A DNA stretch of 64,000 nucleotides from Devosia sp. A8/3-2 (GTDB lineage: Bacteria; Pseudomonadota; Alphaproteobacteria; Rhizobiales; Devosiaceae). The notes below the pieces were generated by a model. That model had not been told where the DNA came from and ran no database searches. It was given only the letters and a program-made list of their open reading frames with translations. The stretch lies in assembly GCA_025452255.1 (NCBI GenBank), contig CP104974.1:1117001-1181000 (forward strand), given 5' to 3'. The number at the start of each line of letters is the position of its first letter. The stretch's first letter is position 1. A program made the translations under genes and the position numbers. Positions 50,994 to 60,265 of the stretch are shown in pieces.

Positions 50994-51833
50994 ATGCCCG
51001 CGACCCGTCCGATATGGAAAGGCCAATTGCGGCTTTCCACGGTTTCCATTGCCGTCGAGCTCTACACGGCCACCAAGGCCAATGCGAAGCCGAGCTTCCG
51101 CCAGATCCATGAGCCGTCCGGCAAGCCGATCCATTATGAGAAAGTCGTCGACGGCATCGGTCCGGTCGACAAGGACGAGATCATGAAGGGCTTCGAATAT
51201 GAAAAGGGCGATTATGTCCTGCTCACCGACGAGGAAATCAACGCGGTCAAACTCGAGACCCGCAAGACGCTGGAACTGACCCAGTTCGTAGGCAGCGGCG
51301 AGATCGACCCGCTCTATTTCGACAAGCCCTATTACATGGCGCCGGCGGACGATCTTGCCGACGACGCCTTTGTCGTCATCCGCGATGCCCTGCGCAAGAG
51401 CGACCGCATCGGGCTGGGCCAGCTGGCGCTGCGGGGCAAGGAATATCTCGTGGCCGTCAAGCCCGCCGGCAAGGGCCTGCTGCTTGAAACCCTGCATTAC
51501 CGGGATGAGCTGCGCAAAGCGGACCCCTATTTTTCCGATATCCCGGCCAAGAAGGCCGATGCCGACCTGCTCGAAGTCGCTACCGCGCTGATCGAAAAAA
51601 AGACCGACAAATTCGACGCCGGAGTGTTCAAGGACCATTATCAGGCCGCCCTGCGCGAGCTGATCGCCCGTAAGCTCAAGAGCAAGGGTCGCAAGATCAG
51701 CACCGAGGATGAACCGCGTGAAAGCCGGCCGGACAAATCCAATGTGGTCGATCTGATGGGGGCCCTCAAATCCAGCCTTGAAGGCGGCAAGAAGCCGTCC
51801 GCCAGCAAGGCGGCCCGCAAGAAGGCGAGCTAG
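50994..51833 (+). CDS. ku: Ku protein (non-homologous end joining)
   Basis: 279 residues, intact. The bacterial Ku core begins MPATRPIWKGQLRLSTVSIAVELYTAT, with IHYEKVVDGIGPVDKDEIMKGFEYEKGDYVLLTDEEINAV, and ends in a Lys-rich tail (GGKKPSASKAARKKAS). It binds DNA ends as a dimer and recruits LigD, encoded three bases downstream. An EcfG-type promoter precedes it, linking repair to stress or stationary phase. Confidence 0.95.
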   Translation: MPATRPIWKGQLRLSTVSIAVELYTATKANAKPSFRQIHEPSGKPIHYEKVVDGIGPVDKDEIMKGFEYEKGDYVLLTDEEINAVKLETRKTLELTQFVGSGEIDPLYFDKPYYMAPADDLADDAFVVIRDALRKSDRIGLGQLALRGKEYLVAVKPAGKGLLLETLHYRDELRKADPYFSDIPAKKADADLLEVATALIEKKTDKFDAGVFKDHYQAALRELIARKLKSKGRKISTEDEPRESRPDKSNVVDLMGALKSSLEGGKKPSASKAARKKAS

Positions 51834-51836
51834 ATC

Positions 51837-54415
51837 ATGGCCCGCCAATCGGATGGCTTGCTCAAGGATTATCGCGCCAAGCGCGATTTCACCAAAACCC
51901 AGGAGCCGGCGGGCACATCCGCTATGGGCAAGTCGAAGGGCTATCGCTTCGTCGTGCAGAAGCATGACGCCACGCGCCTGCATTATGATTTCCGCATCGA
52001 GCTCGATGGCGTGCTCAAGAGCTGGGCGGTGACCAAGGGCCCGTCCGATAATCCGGATGACAAGCGGCTGGCCGTTCGCGTCGAGGATCACCCGCTCGAC
52101 TATGGCGGGTTTGAAGGCACCATTCCCGAGGGTGAATATGGCGGCGGCACGGTGATGCTGTGGGACGAGGGCACACGGGAGCCGATCGGGGACCCGCACG
52201 CCGCCTTGCAGGATGGCGACCTCAAAATGGTGCTGCACGGGCACCGCATGAAGGGGGAATGGGTGCTGGTCCATATGAAGGGGCGCGACAGCAAGCGCAA
52301 ATCGGGCCCGCCGCGCGAGAACTGGCTGCTGATCAAGCACAAGGACAAGTATGCCAAGCAGAAGGAAACCACGGTCGAGCGCTTTACCAATTCGGTCTCA
52401 ACCGGCCACGACCTTGCGGGCATCGCCAAGGGGCTCAAGCCCAAAAAGCGCAGCACCATTGCAGCCGACGCGACCCGGCATTCCGACAAGGACAAGGCCG
52501 TGGACAATCCCCTGCCGGCCAAACCGGGGCGCAGGAAGCGCGCAGCGAACCTGCCGGCGTTTCGCGCGCCGCAATTGGCAACGCTGGTCTCCGACGTCCC
52601 CGCCGGCGGCGATTGGCTGTTCGAGATGAAATATGATGGCTATCGGTGCACGGCTGCGATTGCAGGCGATACGGTTCGCCTCTTTACCCGCACCGGCAAG
52701 GACTGGACCGAGCAATTTAAGGCCATTGTGCCCCCGCTCTCGCGGCTCACCAAGGGCAGCGCCTGATCGATGGGGAATTGTGTGCCTTCGACGCCAAGGG
52801 GCGCACCGACTTTTCGACCCTTAAGGAGCATCTCTCCAATGGCGGGCCGCTGACCTATTTCGCCTTCGACCTGCTGGAGCTCGATGGCGAGGACCTGACC
52901 AAGAGCCAACTGATCGACCGCAAGGCGCGGCTCAAAAAGCTGCTGGGCAAGATCGAGGCCTCCTCGCTGGTGCAATTTTCGACCCATGTCACCGGCAATG
53001 GGCAAAAGGTGTTCGACGCCATTTGCCGGGACGGTCATGAAGGCATTATCGCCAAGGAGGCGGCCGCTCCCTATCGCAGCGAACGCACAAGGAGTTGGCT
53101 CAAGATCAAATGCGTCCACCGCCGAGAATTCGTCATTGGCGGCTGGTCGCCGTCGAGCAAAAGAAGAGCTTTGCTTCTCTGCTGCTGGGCACCAAGGAAG
53201 ACGGCAAGCTGATCTATCGTGGCCGGGTTGGTACCGGCTTCGACGCCGAAAGTGCAGAAGCCTTGCAGCAGCAGCTCGATAAACTGGCGCGCAAGACCAA
53301 GCCGTTCAGCGCTGTGCCGGGGCCCGTCGCCCGCACGGCTCGTTGGGTAGCGCCTGACCTCGTGGCCGAGATCGGCTATGCCGAATTCACCCCCGATGGC
53401 GTGCTGCGCCACCCATCTTTCCTCGGCCTGCGCGAAGACAAGCCGGCGGGCGAGGTGGTGCTGGAACAGCCGGCGGTGGCCGCGCCGCAAAAGGCAAGCT
53501 GGATGCGCAAGCCGGGATTGCGGCGGCGCAGGCGAGCGGGGTCAAGCTCACCAGCCCCGATCGTGTGGTCTATCCGGGCCGGGGCGTCACCAAGGCGGAC
53601 CTCGTGGCTTATTATGCCGCGGTGGCCGAGCGGATGCTGCCCTATATAGCCAAACGGCCGCTGAGCCTTTTGCGCTGCCCGCAAGGGCGGGCCAAATATT
53701 GCTTCTTCCAGAAACACGATACGGGCGGTTTTCCCGACGCGATGAAGTCGCTGCTCATCACCGAAAAGGACGGCAGCCGGGAAGATTATTTCTACATCGA
53801 GGACTCGGCTGGATTGATCGCCGGCACGCAGATGAATGTGCTCGAATGGCATTTGTGGGGCGCCGATATCGAGCAGGTCGAAAAGCCTGAGCGCATCATT
53901 TTCGATATCGATCCGGATGAAGGGCTGGGTTTTGCCGAGGTGCGCTCGGCGGCGCGAGACATAAGCAAGGCATTGGCGGCGCTGGATCTGGAAAGCTATC
54001 CATTGGTCACCGGCGGCAAGGGCGTTCATGTCATCGCGCCGCTGCGCCCGGCCATGGAATGGGCTGAGGTCAAGGCATTCTGCAAGGCCCCGGCCCAGCG
54101 CTCGGCCGATAACGAGCCTGATCGTTTCGTCGCCACGATGAGCAAGGCCAAGCGCAAGGGCAAGCTGTTCATCGATTATTTGCGTAACGAGCGCGGCTCC
54201 ACGGCCATTGCCCCCGGTCGAGTCGCTCCCGGCAGGGGCGCCGGCGGCGGTGCCGGTCAGTTGGGACGAGTTGGAGACCATCAAGGCCGCCAATCAGTTC
54301 ACCTTGGCCGACGCCGCCGCACGGGCCAGCCCTGGCTGACCCGTGGAAGGGCTATTTCTCGACAACCCAGTCGATCACCAAGGCCATGCTGCGCGCGGTT
54401 GCTGCCGGGGACTAG
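51837..54415 (+). CDS. ligD: multifunctional DNA ligase LigD (about five frameshifts)
   Basis: About 860 residues in the order phosphoesterase, ligase, polymerase. The first domain has FVVQKHDATRLHYDFRIELDGVLKSWAVTKGPS and PEGEYGGGTVMLWD (roughly residues 1-190). The ligase has the adenylation motif EMKYDGYR (about residue 262), IDGELCAFD and GHEGIIAKE. The Pol domain has LSLLRCPQG, IIFDIDPDEGLGFAEV and LDLESYPLVTGGKGVHVIAPL. Frame breaks lie near 52760, 53145, 53497, 54215 and 54325. It forms an operon with ku. Confidence 0.93.
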
Positions 54416-54420
54416 GCCGG

Positions 54421-55481
54421 CTAGGGCATCGGCCCGATAATTTCGCCCAGATCGGCATCGCCATCGGCCATGGTCAGGCGGTCCAGATGGGTGCGCAAGA
54501 CCCAGCGGACTCGCCCGTTTTCCCGCACAAGGCTTGCCTGTCCGCCCAATGCGATGGGAACCACCCGCTCCAGCACCACGCTGCCAAAACCGCGACGAGG
54601 ACTGGCCTGAGCCGGCGGGGCGGGTTCGCTCGCCTCTGCCTGCTCGTCCCGAGTCAATGTCAGGCCACGCACACCATCGTCGAGCTCGTCGATTTCCCGG
54701 GACAATTGCACATGGCCGCCGCGCGTCAGCAGGGCGCCATATTTGGCAGCATTGGTGCCCAGTTCATGAAAGGCCATGCCCAGATTTTGCACCGCGCCTG
54801 GCTGCAGCGTAATCAGCGGACCTGAAAGCGTCACCTGCTCGGCATTGGCAAAGATGCTCAAATGCTCCTGCGCCAGCTCAGAACAGGCCGGCGCCCGACC
54901 AGTTGGAATTGACCAGCAGGTCATGCGAGCGGGAAAGGGCCATGATGCGGGCCCGCACCTGTTCCTCGAAATCCTTGGCCGAAAGCGCGATTGCTGGATT
55001 CCCTGATGATCGACAGGATCACCGCGAACTGGTTCTTCATGCGATGGTTGACTTCGCGCAGCAGCAAGCGGATGCGCTGCTCGGACTCGCGGGCTCGGCT
55101 GACATCCCGCGCAATCTTGGACGCCCCGATAATGGTGCCGTCCGCGTCCTTGATCGGGGAAACCGTGATGGACACGTAAATGGTCGAGCCATCCTTGCGC
55201 AGGCGGGTCGTGTCATAGCTTTCCACGCGCTCGCCATTGCGGATGCGCGAAATTATATCGGTTTCTTCGCTACGCAGATGTTCGGGAATGAGCATCAGGA
55301 TGGAGCGGCCGACAGCTTCTCGGGATGTATAGCCAAACATGCGCTGGGCGGCGATGTTCCAGCTGGTGATGACGCTGTTCAGATCCTTGCTGATGATGGC
55401 GTCAAAAGAGCTGTCGATGATTGCTGCCAAGCGGGCCGCTATGACGAAATCTGATTTGGTATCCACGAATGTCTCACTCAC
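54421..55481 (-). CDS. PAS-domain HWE/HisKA_2 sensor histidine kinase (frameshifted)
   Basis: About 353 residues. A PAS domain (RLAAIIDSSFDAIISKDLNSVITSWNIAAQRMFGYTSREAVGRS, ISVTVSPIKDADGTIIGASKIARDVS) is followed by the phospho-acceptor box LLREVNHRMKNQFAVILSIIRE. The catalytic domain NLGMAFHELGTNAAKYGAL and GFGSVVLERVVP lies beyond a frame break near 54995. No membrane segment, so cytosolic. HWE kinases often feed the PhyR-EcfG stress pathway, consistent with the neighbours. GTG 55481 is a tentative start. Confidence 0.87.
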
Positions 55482-55598
55482 CGAAAGGATTGCAGGAGGA
55501 TGCGACGCCGGTTTCACTCTGACCGGTCTGTGATTGGCCGGCAATGGATCGGCGCGACTTATCAGTCATCACATATTGCGCGTTGCAGGAGCCCGAAC

Positions 55599-55623
55599 GG
55601 AACCTCAGCCCATGCGGCCCGTT
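55599..55623 (+). promoter_or_regulatory. EcfG promoter of the DUF892 gene
   Basis: GGAAC (55599-55603), 16 bases, CGTT (55620-55623), a perfect consensus match 40 bases before the start codon. Confidence 0.75.
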
Positions 55624-55662
55624 TTCCGACCAGCGTCCAACCTCATCAAGGAGCGTAGACAA

Positions 55663-56154
55663 ATGGCCGAACAGAAAACCCTCGACGATCTTTTCCTCGA
55701 TACCCTCAAGGACATCTATTATGCCGAGCGGCAGATCGTGAAGACCTTGCCGAAAATGGCCAAGGCGGCGACGGCGCCTGAACTCAAGGCCGGGTTCGAG
55801 CAGCATCTGAGCGAAACCGAAGGTCATGTTGAACGCCTTGAGCAGGTGTTTGAATTGTTGGGCAAGACGCCGCGCGGCAAAACCTGTGACGCCATTCTCG
55901 GCATTATCGAGGAAGGCAAGTCCATCATGGACGAATTCAAGAATACGCCCGCGCTGGATGCCGGGCTGGTCGCGGCCGCACAGGCTGTCGAACATTATGA
56001 AATCGCCCGGTATGGCACGCTCAAGAGCTGGGCGGAATTGCTCGGCATGAAGCAGGCCGTTGCCTTGTTCGATGCCACGCTCAAGGAAGAAATCGCCACC
56101 GACAAGAAGCTGAGCCGAGTCGCCTCGGTTTCGGTCAACAAGAAGGCGGCATAA
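55663..56154 (+). CDS. ferritin-like DUF892 (YciF/YciE-type) stress protein
   Basis: 163 residues, intact. The four-helix DUF892 pattern is clear: LDDLFLDTLKDIYYAERQIVKTLPKMAKAA, FEQHLSETEGHVERLEQVFELLG and AQAVEHYEIARYGTLKSWAELLG, with Glu/His residues positioned for a metal site. AAGGAG precedes ATG 55663. Such proteins are induced by osmotic and stationary stress; a perfect EcfG promoter lies upstream. Confidence 0.92.
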   Translation: MAEQKTLDDLFLDTLKDIYYAERQIVKTLPKMAKAATAPELKAGFEQHLSETEGHVERLEQVFELLGKTPRGKTCDAILGIIEEGKSIMDEFKNTPALDAGLVAAAQAVEHYEIARYGTLKSWAELLGMKQAVALFDATLKEEIATDKKLSRVASVSVNKKAA

Positions 56155-56161
56155 TCATCAC

Positions 56162-56186
56162 GGCGCGAACCGTCACGGTTCGCGCC
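56162..56186. terminator. hairpin between convergent stress genes
   Basis: GGCGCGAACCGT-C-ACGGTTCGCGCC, 12 bp perfect, eight bases after the DUF892 stop and 33 bases from the stop of the facing gene. It is probably a two-way terminator without a T-run. Confidence 0.55.
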
Positions 56187-56218
56187 ATCTGGCTGAGGGG
56201 GCAGTCGGTGCTGGCGGC

Positions 56219-56398
56219 TCAATCGGGAAACCGGAGCAGCGCGCCGAGTAATCGGCCGCTGCGGATGCCGGCTTCATGCTGTCCTGCCTCTTTTTCGCGG
56301 CGTTCCATCCGCTCGGTTTTATAGGCCCGGCCATCGCTGCCGCGAACGGTCATCGGCTCGCTGGCGGTAGAGCGGGGCTCTTCTCGATCATTGGACAT
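56219..56398 (-). CDS. small hydrophilic protein, unknown
   Basis: 59 residues, very rich in charged residues (MSNDREEPRSTASEPMTVRG, GRAYKTERMERREKEAGQHEAG, ending LLGALLRFPD). GGGAGG seven bases before ATG 56398 supports translation. It lies in the stress block and has a weak EcfG-like promoter. I do not recognise a family. Confidence 0.6.
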   Translation of the reverse strand: MSNDREEPRSTASEPMTVRGSDGRAYKTERMERREKEAGQHEAGIRSGRLLGALLRFPD

Positions 56399-56421
56399 TT
56401 CTAACCTCCCAATGCTCTGAC

Positions 56422-56447
56422 AACGAAGCCATCGGGGGAAAGGTTGC
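56422..56447 (-). promoter_or_regulatory. weak EcfG-like promoter
   Basis: On the minus strand GCAAC, 17 bases, CGTT, 24 bases before the start of the 59-residue gene. There is one mismatch to GGAAC. Confidence 0.4.
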
Positions 56448-56452
56448 TGCGC

Positions 56453-56689
56453 TTAGACCCGCTGCTTACGCCAATAGGCAGCTATCCGCTGCCGCCATGA
56501 CAGGGTTCGGAGCTGTCCGAGCAGCAGTTGGCGTACGCTTTCATCTTGGGCGTGCTCGCCAACCGGCAACAGGATGGTTTTGTCACCGATTTTGGCATGC
56601 AGAACACCCCGCTCAACGAAATAGGTCGCTTTCAGGCTGGCGTGTCCATCGCAGACTTCGATGTCCCGCACGATGTTCTCGTTCCGCAT
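56453..56689 (-). CDS. hypothetical small protein
   Basis: 78 residues: MRNENIVRDIEVCDGHASLKATYFVERGVLHAKIGDKTILLPVGEH, then a basic helix-rich end (LRTLSWRQRIAAYWRKQRV). GGAGG lies seven bases before ATG 56689. The N-terminal part is probably a small beta-barrel. Similar short proteins seem to exist in rhizobia, function unknown. Confidence 0.65.
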   Translation of the reverse strand: MRNENIVRDIEVCDGHASLKATYFVERGVLHAKIGDKTILLPVGEHAQDESVRQLLLGQLRTLSWRQRIAAYWRKQRV

Positions 56690-56769
56690 TTGCTGGCCTC
56701 CGCAGAGGTCAGAGTAACGCCGTTTGTCAGAGCCGGTCCAGTAGCGTTAATGGGAGCCATTTGCCGTGT

Positions 56770-56958
56770 CTAATGCGGCTTGGATTTGTGCTCGGGTTTG
56801 CCCTTGCGCTTGGTCGAAGCCATTTTTTCCAGTTCGGTCTCGCTCATCGACAGCATGGATTTGGATGCACCCTTGAGTTCGCTCTTGGGCGTATCGCCGC
56901 GCTTGGCCGACAGGGCCGCGCCGGCGGCCTTTTGCTGGGCAGCTGATTTGGCAGGCAT
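56770..56958 (-). CDS. DUF3008-family small basic protein
   Basis: 62 residues: MPAKSAAQQKAAGAALSAKRG, SELKGASKSMLSMSETELEKMASTKRKGKPEHKS. This is the DUF3008 pattern found in stress-induced small proteins of alphaproteobacteria. GGAG precedes ATG 56958, and an EcfG-like promoter lies at 56992-57016. Confidence 0.82.
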   Translation of the reverse strand: MPAKSAAQQKAAGAALSAKRGDTPKSELKGASKSMLSMSETELEKMASTKRKGKPEHKSKPH

Positions 56959-56991
56959 GGTGAAATCTCCGAAAAGAGGTTCAACCCATGC

Positions 56992-57016
56992 AACGCATGG
57001 AGCCCGCCGTGGTTCG
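56992..57016 (-). promoter_or_regulatory. EcfG-like promoter of the DUF3008 gene
   Basis: On the minus strand CGAAC, 16 bases, CGTT, 34 bases before the start codon. One mismatch to the GGAAC consensus. Confidence 0.55.
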
Positions 57017-57025
57017 ATCACGAAA

Positions 57026-57638
57026 CTAGGGCGCGCGGGAAGGCAGGGCGGGGGTCAGGCTCGCCATGACCAGCTTGATCGAGCGTTTGCGCACATTGGA
57101 CTGGCCGGGACTGGTGGTGACCGCATCGGGCAGGTCGAGCGTGATGTCGGCCCGGCCATTGGCGATGGCGCTGGCGGGCAGGGGGAAGGTGAAGCGGCCG
57201 GTTTTGCCGGGGGTTACCATAGCCCTGCCCAGCGGAGTGCCATTGGCCGAAACCATGACCGTTTGCTGGCGTGGGCCGGGCAGGGTGACGCCGGTCATTT
57301 CCAGCGTCAGCGTCATATTTTCCGCAGGCACGGCGAAGGCAAGGCGCGCTTTCCCCCAGAGCATGCATGCCATCGCCAACCGGGCCTTCCCAGCCGCAGG
57401 GGCGCAATTCGCGCGTGTCGGCGCCACCGGAGCGAAAATCGATCCCGGTGCCCAGAGTATAGGCGCCGGTAACCGGCTGGGGCAAGCAGGTCGTGGTCTT
57501 GTCGATGTAATAGGCGCGATAATCCGGCGGCACATTAGGGTGGACCATCAGCCACACGAACGCCAGCTCGCCCAAAGCGAGCACACCCGCCGGGGCATAA
57601 AGCGGGATGGCCCAAGGGTGATCAGACCAGCGCAACAT
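57026..57638 (-). CDS. membrane-anchored hypothetical protein of the mannosylation locus (frameshifted)
   Basis: About 204 residues. One N-terminal membrane helix (IPLYAPAGVLALGELAFVWLMV) is followed by an extracytoplasmic part. The frame breaks near 57365, and the rest resembles a beta-sandwich (ARLAFAVPAENMTLTLEMTGVTLPGP, GRFTFPLPASAIANGRADITLDLPDA). It overlaps the upstream mannosyltransferase gene by 17 bases, so it belongs to that operon. Family not recognised. Confidence 0.65.
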
Positions 57639-58858
57639 TGCCTCCGAACCGAGCCGGGGTCGTGGTGTAGGCGCCCAATAGGATGGCGGCAAGGCTGAGC
57701 CAGAACAGCCAGCGGCGGCGGGCGAGCAAGGTCATCAGCGTGATGGTGAGCGGGGTCAGCGCCGACATGAAGCGGAGCATGGAGGCGAGCCCCGCCGCCA
57801 GTGGAATGATGATGGCGAGCAGACAAAACAGCGCTGCCGGCCATTGCCGCCGCCGGGCAGGACACCGGTGAGAATGAGCCCGGCAAGCGCGACCGTGGCG
57901 AGAATTTGCGAGCTGGTGGGCGCCCAGCCTTCGTCGGGGCGATTGCCAAAGCCTTGCCAGAGATAGGTCAGGGGATTGGCGATGGTGCGGGCCCGAGCGC
58001 GCTGCACATGGCTGAAGGCGAGGGCGTCGCCGATCCAGAAATGGAGGAACGCCATATAGGCAAAGAGCCCGAGCGGGGCGATGAAGAGCGCGAGGACCAA
58101 TTGCGGATTGCCCAGCAGAGCCGGGACGGCGCCGCGCCAGTGCCGGCGTCGCGGCGATAATCGAGCAGGGCCTGCAGGCCAATGGCAAGCGAAGCGAAGA
58201 CGCCGACAATGCGGGTGGCCGACAGGATTGCCGCAGCCACGCCGGCGCTGAGATAGCGCAAGCGGGCCAATTGGGCGAAGACCAAAGTGGTCATCAGCAC
58301 ATAAAGCGGCTCGGTGAAGAAGCTGGTGAAATAGAACGAGACCGGCCCGCTGAGCATGAAGGCGGCGTAGAGCGCATAGGCGGCGCGGTCGCGGTTCAGC
58401 AGGGGCCGGGCGGCCAGCACGGCGGCATAGGTAACAACCAGCGAGACCGGGCTTGCCGTGACAATGGTGGGGAAGGGCAGGAGGGCACGCACGCCGCCCA
58501 CCAGCATGGGGAAAGAGGGGAAGAAGGCCCAATTGCCGGCATTGATGCGGCCGGGCACCGGAAAGCGGTCATAGCCGGTCTCGGCCATTTTGACGTACCA
58601 GCTGCAATCCCAGCGGCAGAGTTCGTCGAAATATTGGGTTAGGTCAGCCTCCGGCATGGCCGTGCGGAAGGCGAGGAAGCGCAGGAGCAGACCGGTGAGG
58701 AGGAAGACCAGCGGCAGCAGCAGGATAAAGGAGAGCGCAGGGGAGCGGGGAATATCGAAGACGCTTGTCGCCGGCAGTGTCAAACCAGCCTCTACCGGCG
58801 CGGGCGTCGCGGCGGCCTCTCGGTAAATGTCGGCGCTGCGGTTTTCGAAAATCGCCAT
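57622..58858 (-). CDS. PIG-V-type mannosyltransferase, multi-pass membrane protein (two frameshifts)
   Basis: About 412 residues with some ten membrane segments. ELCRWDCSWYVKMAETGYDRF is the WD..WY..IA..GY motif of PIG-V/GT-C enzymes that use lipid-linked mannose, and NWAFFPSFPMLV follows. The frame breaks near 58135 and near 57840; the last helices read LFWLSLAAILLGAYTTTPA. It is divergent from a prenyl-phosphate mannose synthase, which would supply its donor. Confidence 0.82.
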
Positions 58859-59027
58859 GGGCTCACCCTGAAACGCCAATCAAGACTGGTTGACATAAAT
58901 CCATGCGTGGGGACATCTGCGTCAATTGCAAGGCAGCCATCCGATATTTGCGTGCAACCAATTGGCAATCTCGTGCTTTGTAGCGCTTCGCGGGTGGTGA
59001 TATAAAATTAAGCAACAGGTAACACCC

Positions 59028-60167
59028 ATGTCGGTCGGCCCCGCTATCGAGACTCCTACCGTACAGACCACGAGTTTCAGCCCTGCCCAATTGGCGGTTA
59101 TTGTTCCCAGCTACAATGAGCGGGGCAATATTGAGTTGCTCTATGAAAAGCTCGCCATAGCCTTGGGCGATACCGCTCGGGAGATGATTGTCGTTGACGA
59201 CAATAGTCCCGATGGCACGGCTGACGTGGTCAATGAGCTGTCGTGGGTCTATGCCAATGTGCGCTGCCTGCGCCGTTTTGGCCGGCGCGGCCCGGCTTCG
59301 GCCTGTATCGAAGGCATGGCTGTGACCTCGGCGCCCTATGTGGCGGTGATCGATGCCGATCTGCAGCATGACGAAGCCATTTTGCCCAAAATGCTGGAAG
59401 AAGCGCTGAATGGCGCCGATCTGGTTATTGGTTCGCGCTTTATCGGCGGAGGTTCGGCCGGGGATGGCTTGAGCAAGACGCGGCTATCGGGCAGCCAACT
59501 GGCGACCAAGCTGGCCGTGATGATTGCCGGGCAGGATGTCAGCGACCCGATGAGCGGGTTCTTCCTGATGCGGCGCGACGCAGCGCTCAAGGCTGCGCCG
59601 AGGCTGGCCAGCGACGGCTTCAAGATTTTGATCGATCTGATCGTGACCTCGGCCCGTATGGGCAGCCCGCTCAGAATCGCCGAAGTGCCTTATGTGTTCC
59701 GGCCGCGCCATGCGGGCGAGAGCAAGATGAACCCGCTGATCGTCATCCAATATCTGGGGCTGTGGTTCTCCAAGCTCACCGGGGGCGTCTTGCCGCCGAG
59801 CTTTTTGCTGTTTGGCACGGTCGGCGGCACGGGCGTCGTGGTGCATCTGGCGAGCCTGTGGCTGTTCACCTCGGGCATCGGGGCCAATTTCGTGGTGTCG
59901 CAGATCGCGGCCACGCTGATTGCCATGACACGGAATTTCTTCCTCAATAACAATCTGACCTATGCCGATCGCAAGCTGCATGGGATGAAGCTGGTCACCG
60001 GGCTGATCGGTTTCTGTGGCATCTGCGCGCTGGGCGGCATTGCCAATATCTCGGTGGCCAATGCGATCTACCGGGCCAATCACCAGACCTTCATCGCCGG
60101 GCTCTCGGGCGCGATCATGAGCTCGGTGTTCAACTATGCCGTAACGCGGGCGTTTACACGGAAGTAA
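59028..60167 (+). CDS. prenyl-phosphate mannosyltransferase (DPM1-like) fused to GtrA-like domain
   Basis: 379 residues, intact. GT2 domain: LAVIVPSYNERGNIELLYEKL, IVVDDNSPDGTADVV, VAVIDADLQHDEAILPKM, VIGSRFIGGGS and SDPMSGFFLMRRDA. A GtrA-type domain with four membrane helices begins about residue 258 (SFLLFGTVGGTGVVVHLASLWLF). It should make mannosyl- or glucosyl-phosphoprenol and help flip it. ATG 59028. Partner of the divergent PIG-V-type gene. Confidence 0.9.
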   Translation: MSVGPAIETPTVQTTSFSPAQLAVIVPSYNERGNIELLYEKLAIALGDTAREMIVVDDNSPDGTADVVNELSWVYANVRCLRRFGRRGPASACIEGMAVTSAPYVAVIDADLQHDEAILPKMLEEALNGADLVIGSRFIGGGSAGDGLSKTRLSGSQLATKLAVMIAGQDVSDPMSGFFLMRRDAALKAAPRLASDGFKILIDLIVTSARMGSPLRIAEVPYVFRPRHAGESKMNPLIVIQYLGLWFSKLTGGVLPPSFLLFGTVGGTGVVVHLASLWLFTSGIGANFVVSQIAATLIAMTRNFFLNNNLTYADRKLHGMKLVTGLIGFCGICALGGIANISVANAIYRANHQTFIAGLSGAIMSSVFNYAVTRAFTRK

Positions 60168-60203
60168 GCGGGCGGCCCCTTGGGGCGAGATTCCTTGAAT
60201 TAC

Positions 60204-60242
60204 CACAATGTCATCCCGGCGCAGGCCGGAATGACACCGTGG
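60204..60242. repeat. REP-like unit between convergent genes
   Basis: CACAATGTCATCCCGGC-GCA-GGCCGGAATGACACCGTGG, an imperfect palindrome related to the units at 4589 and 13740. It separates the DPM1-like gene from dxs. Confidence 0.7.
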
Positions 60243-60265
60243 TTGGGTTGCGTTAGCGATAGTTT

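Noticed and set aside
50868..52340. 490-codon minus-strand frame opposite ku and the start of ligD
   Set aside because: Antisense shadow. Both plus-strand genes have conserved catalytic motifs and an upstream promoter.
56690..56770. EcfG-like promoter (GGACC-N15-CGTT) before the 78-residue gene
   Set aside because: Spacing is one base short and the -35 box has a mismatch, so it is not better than chance.
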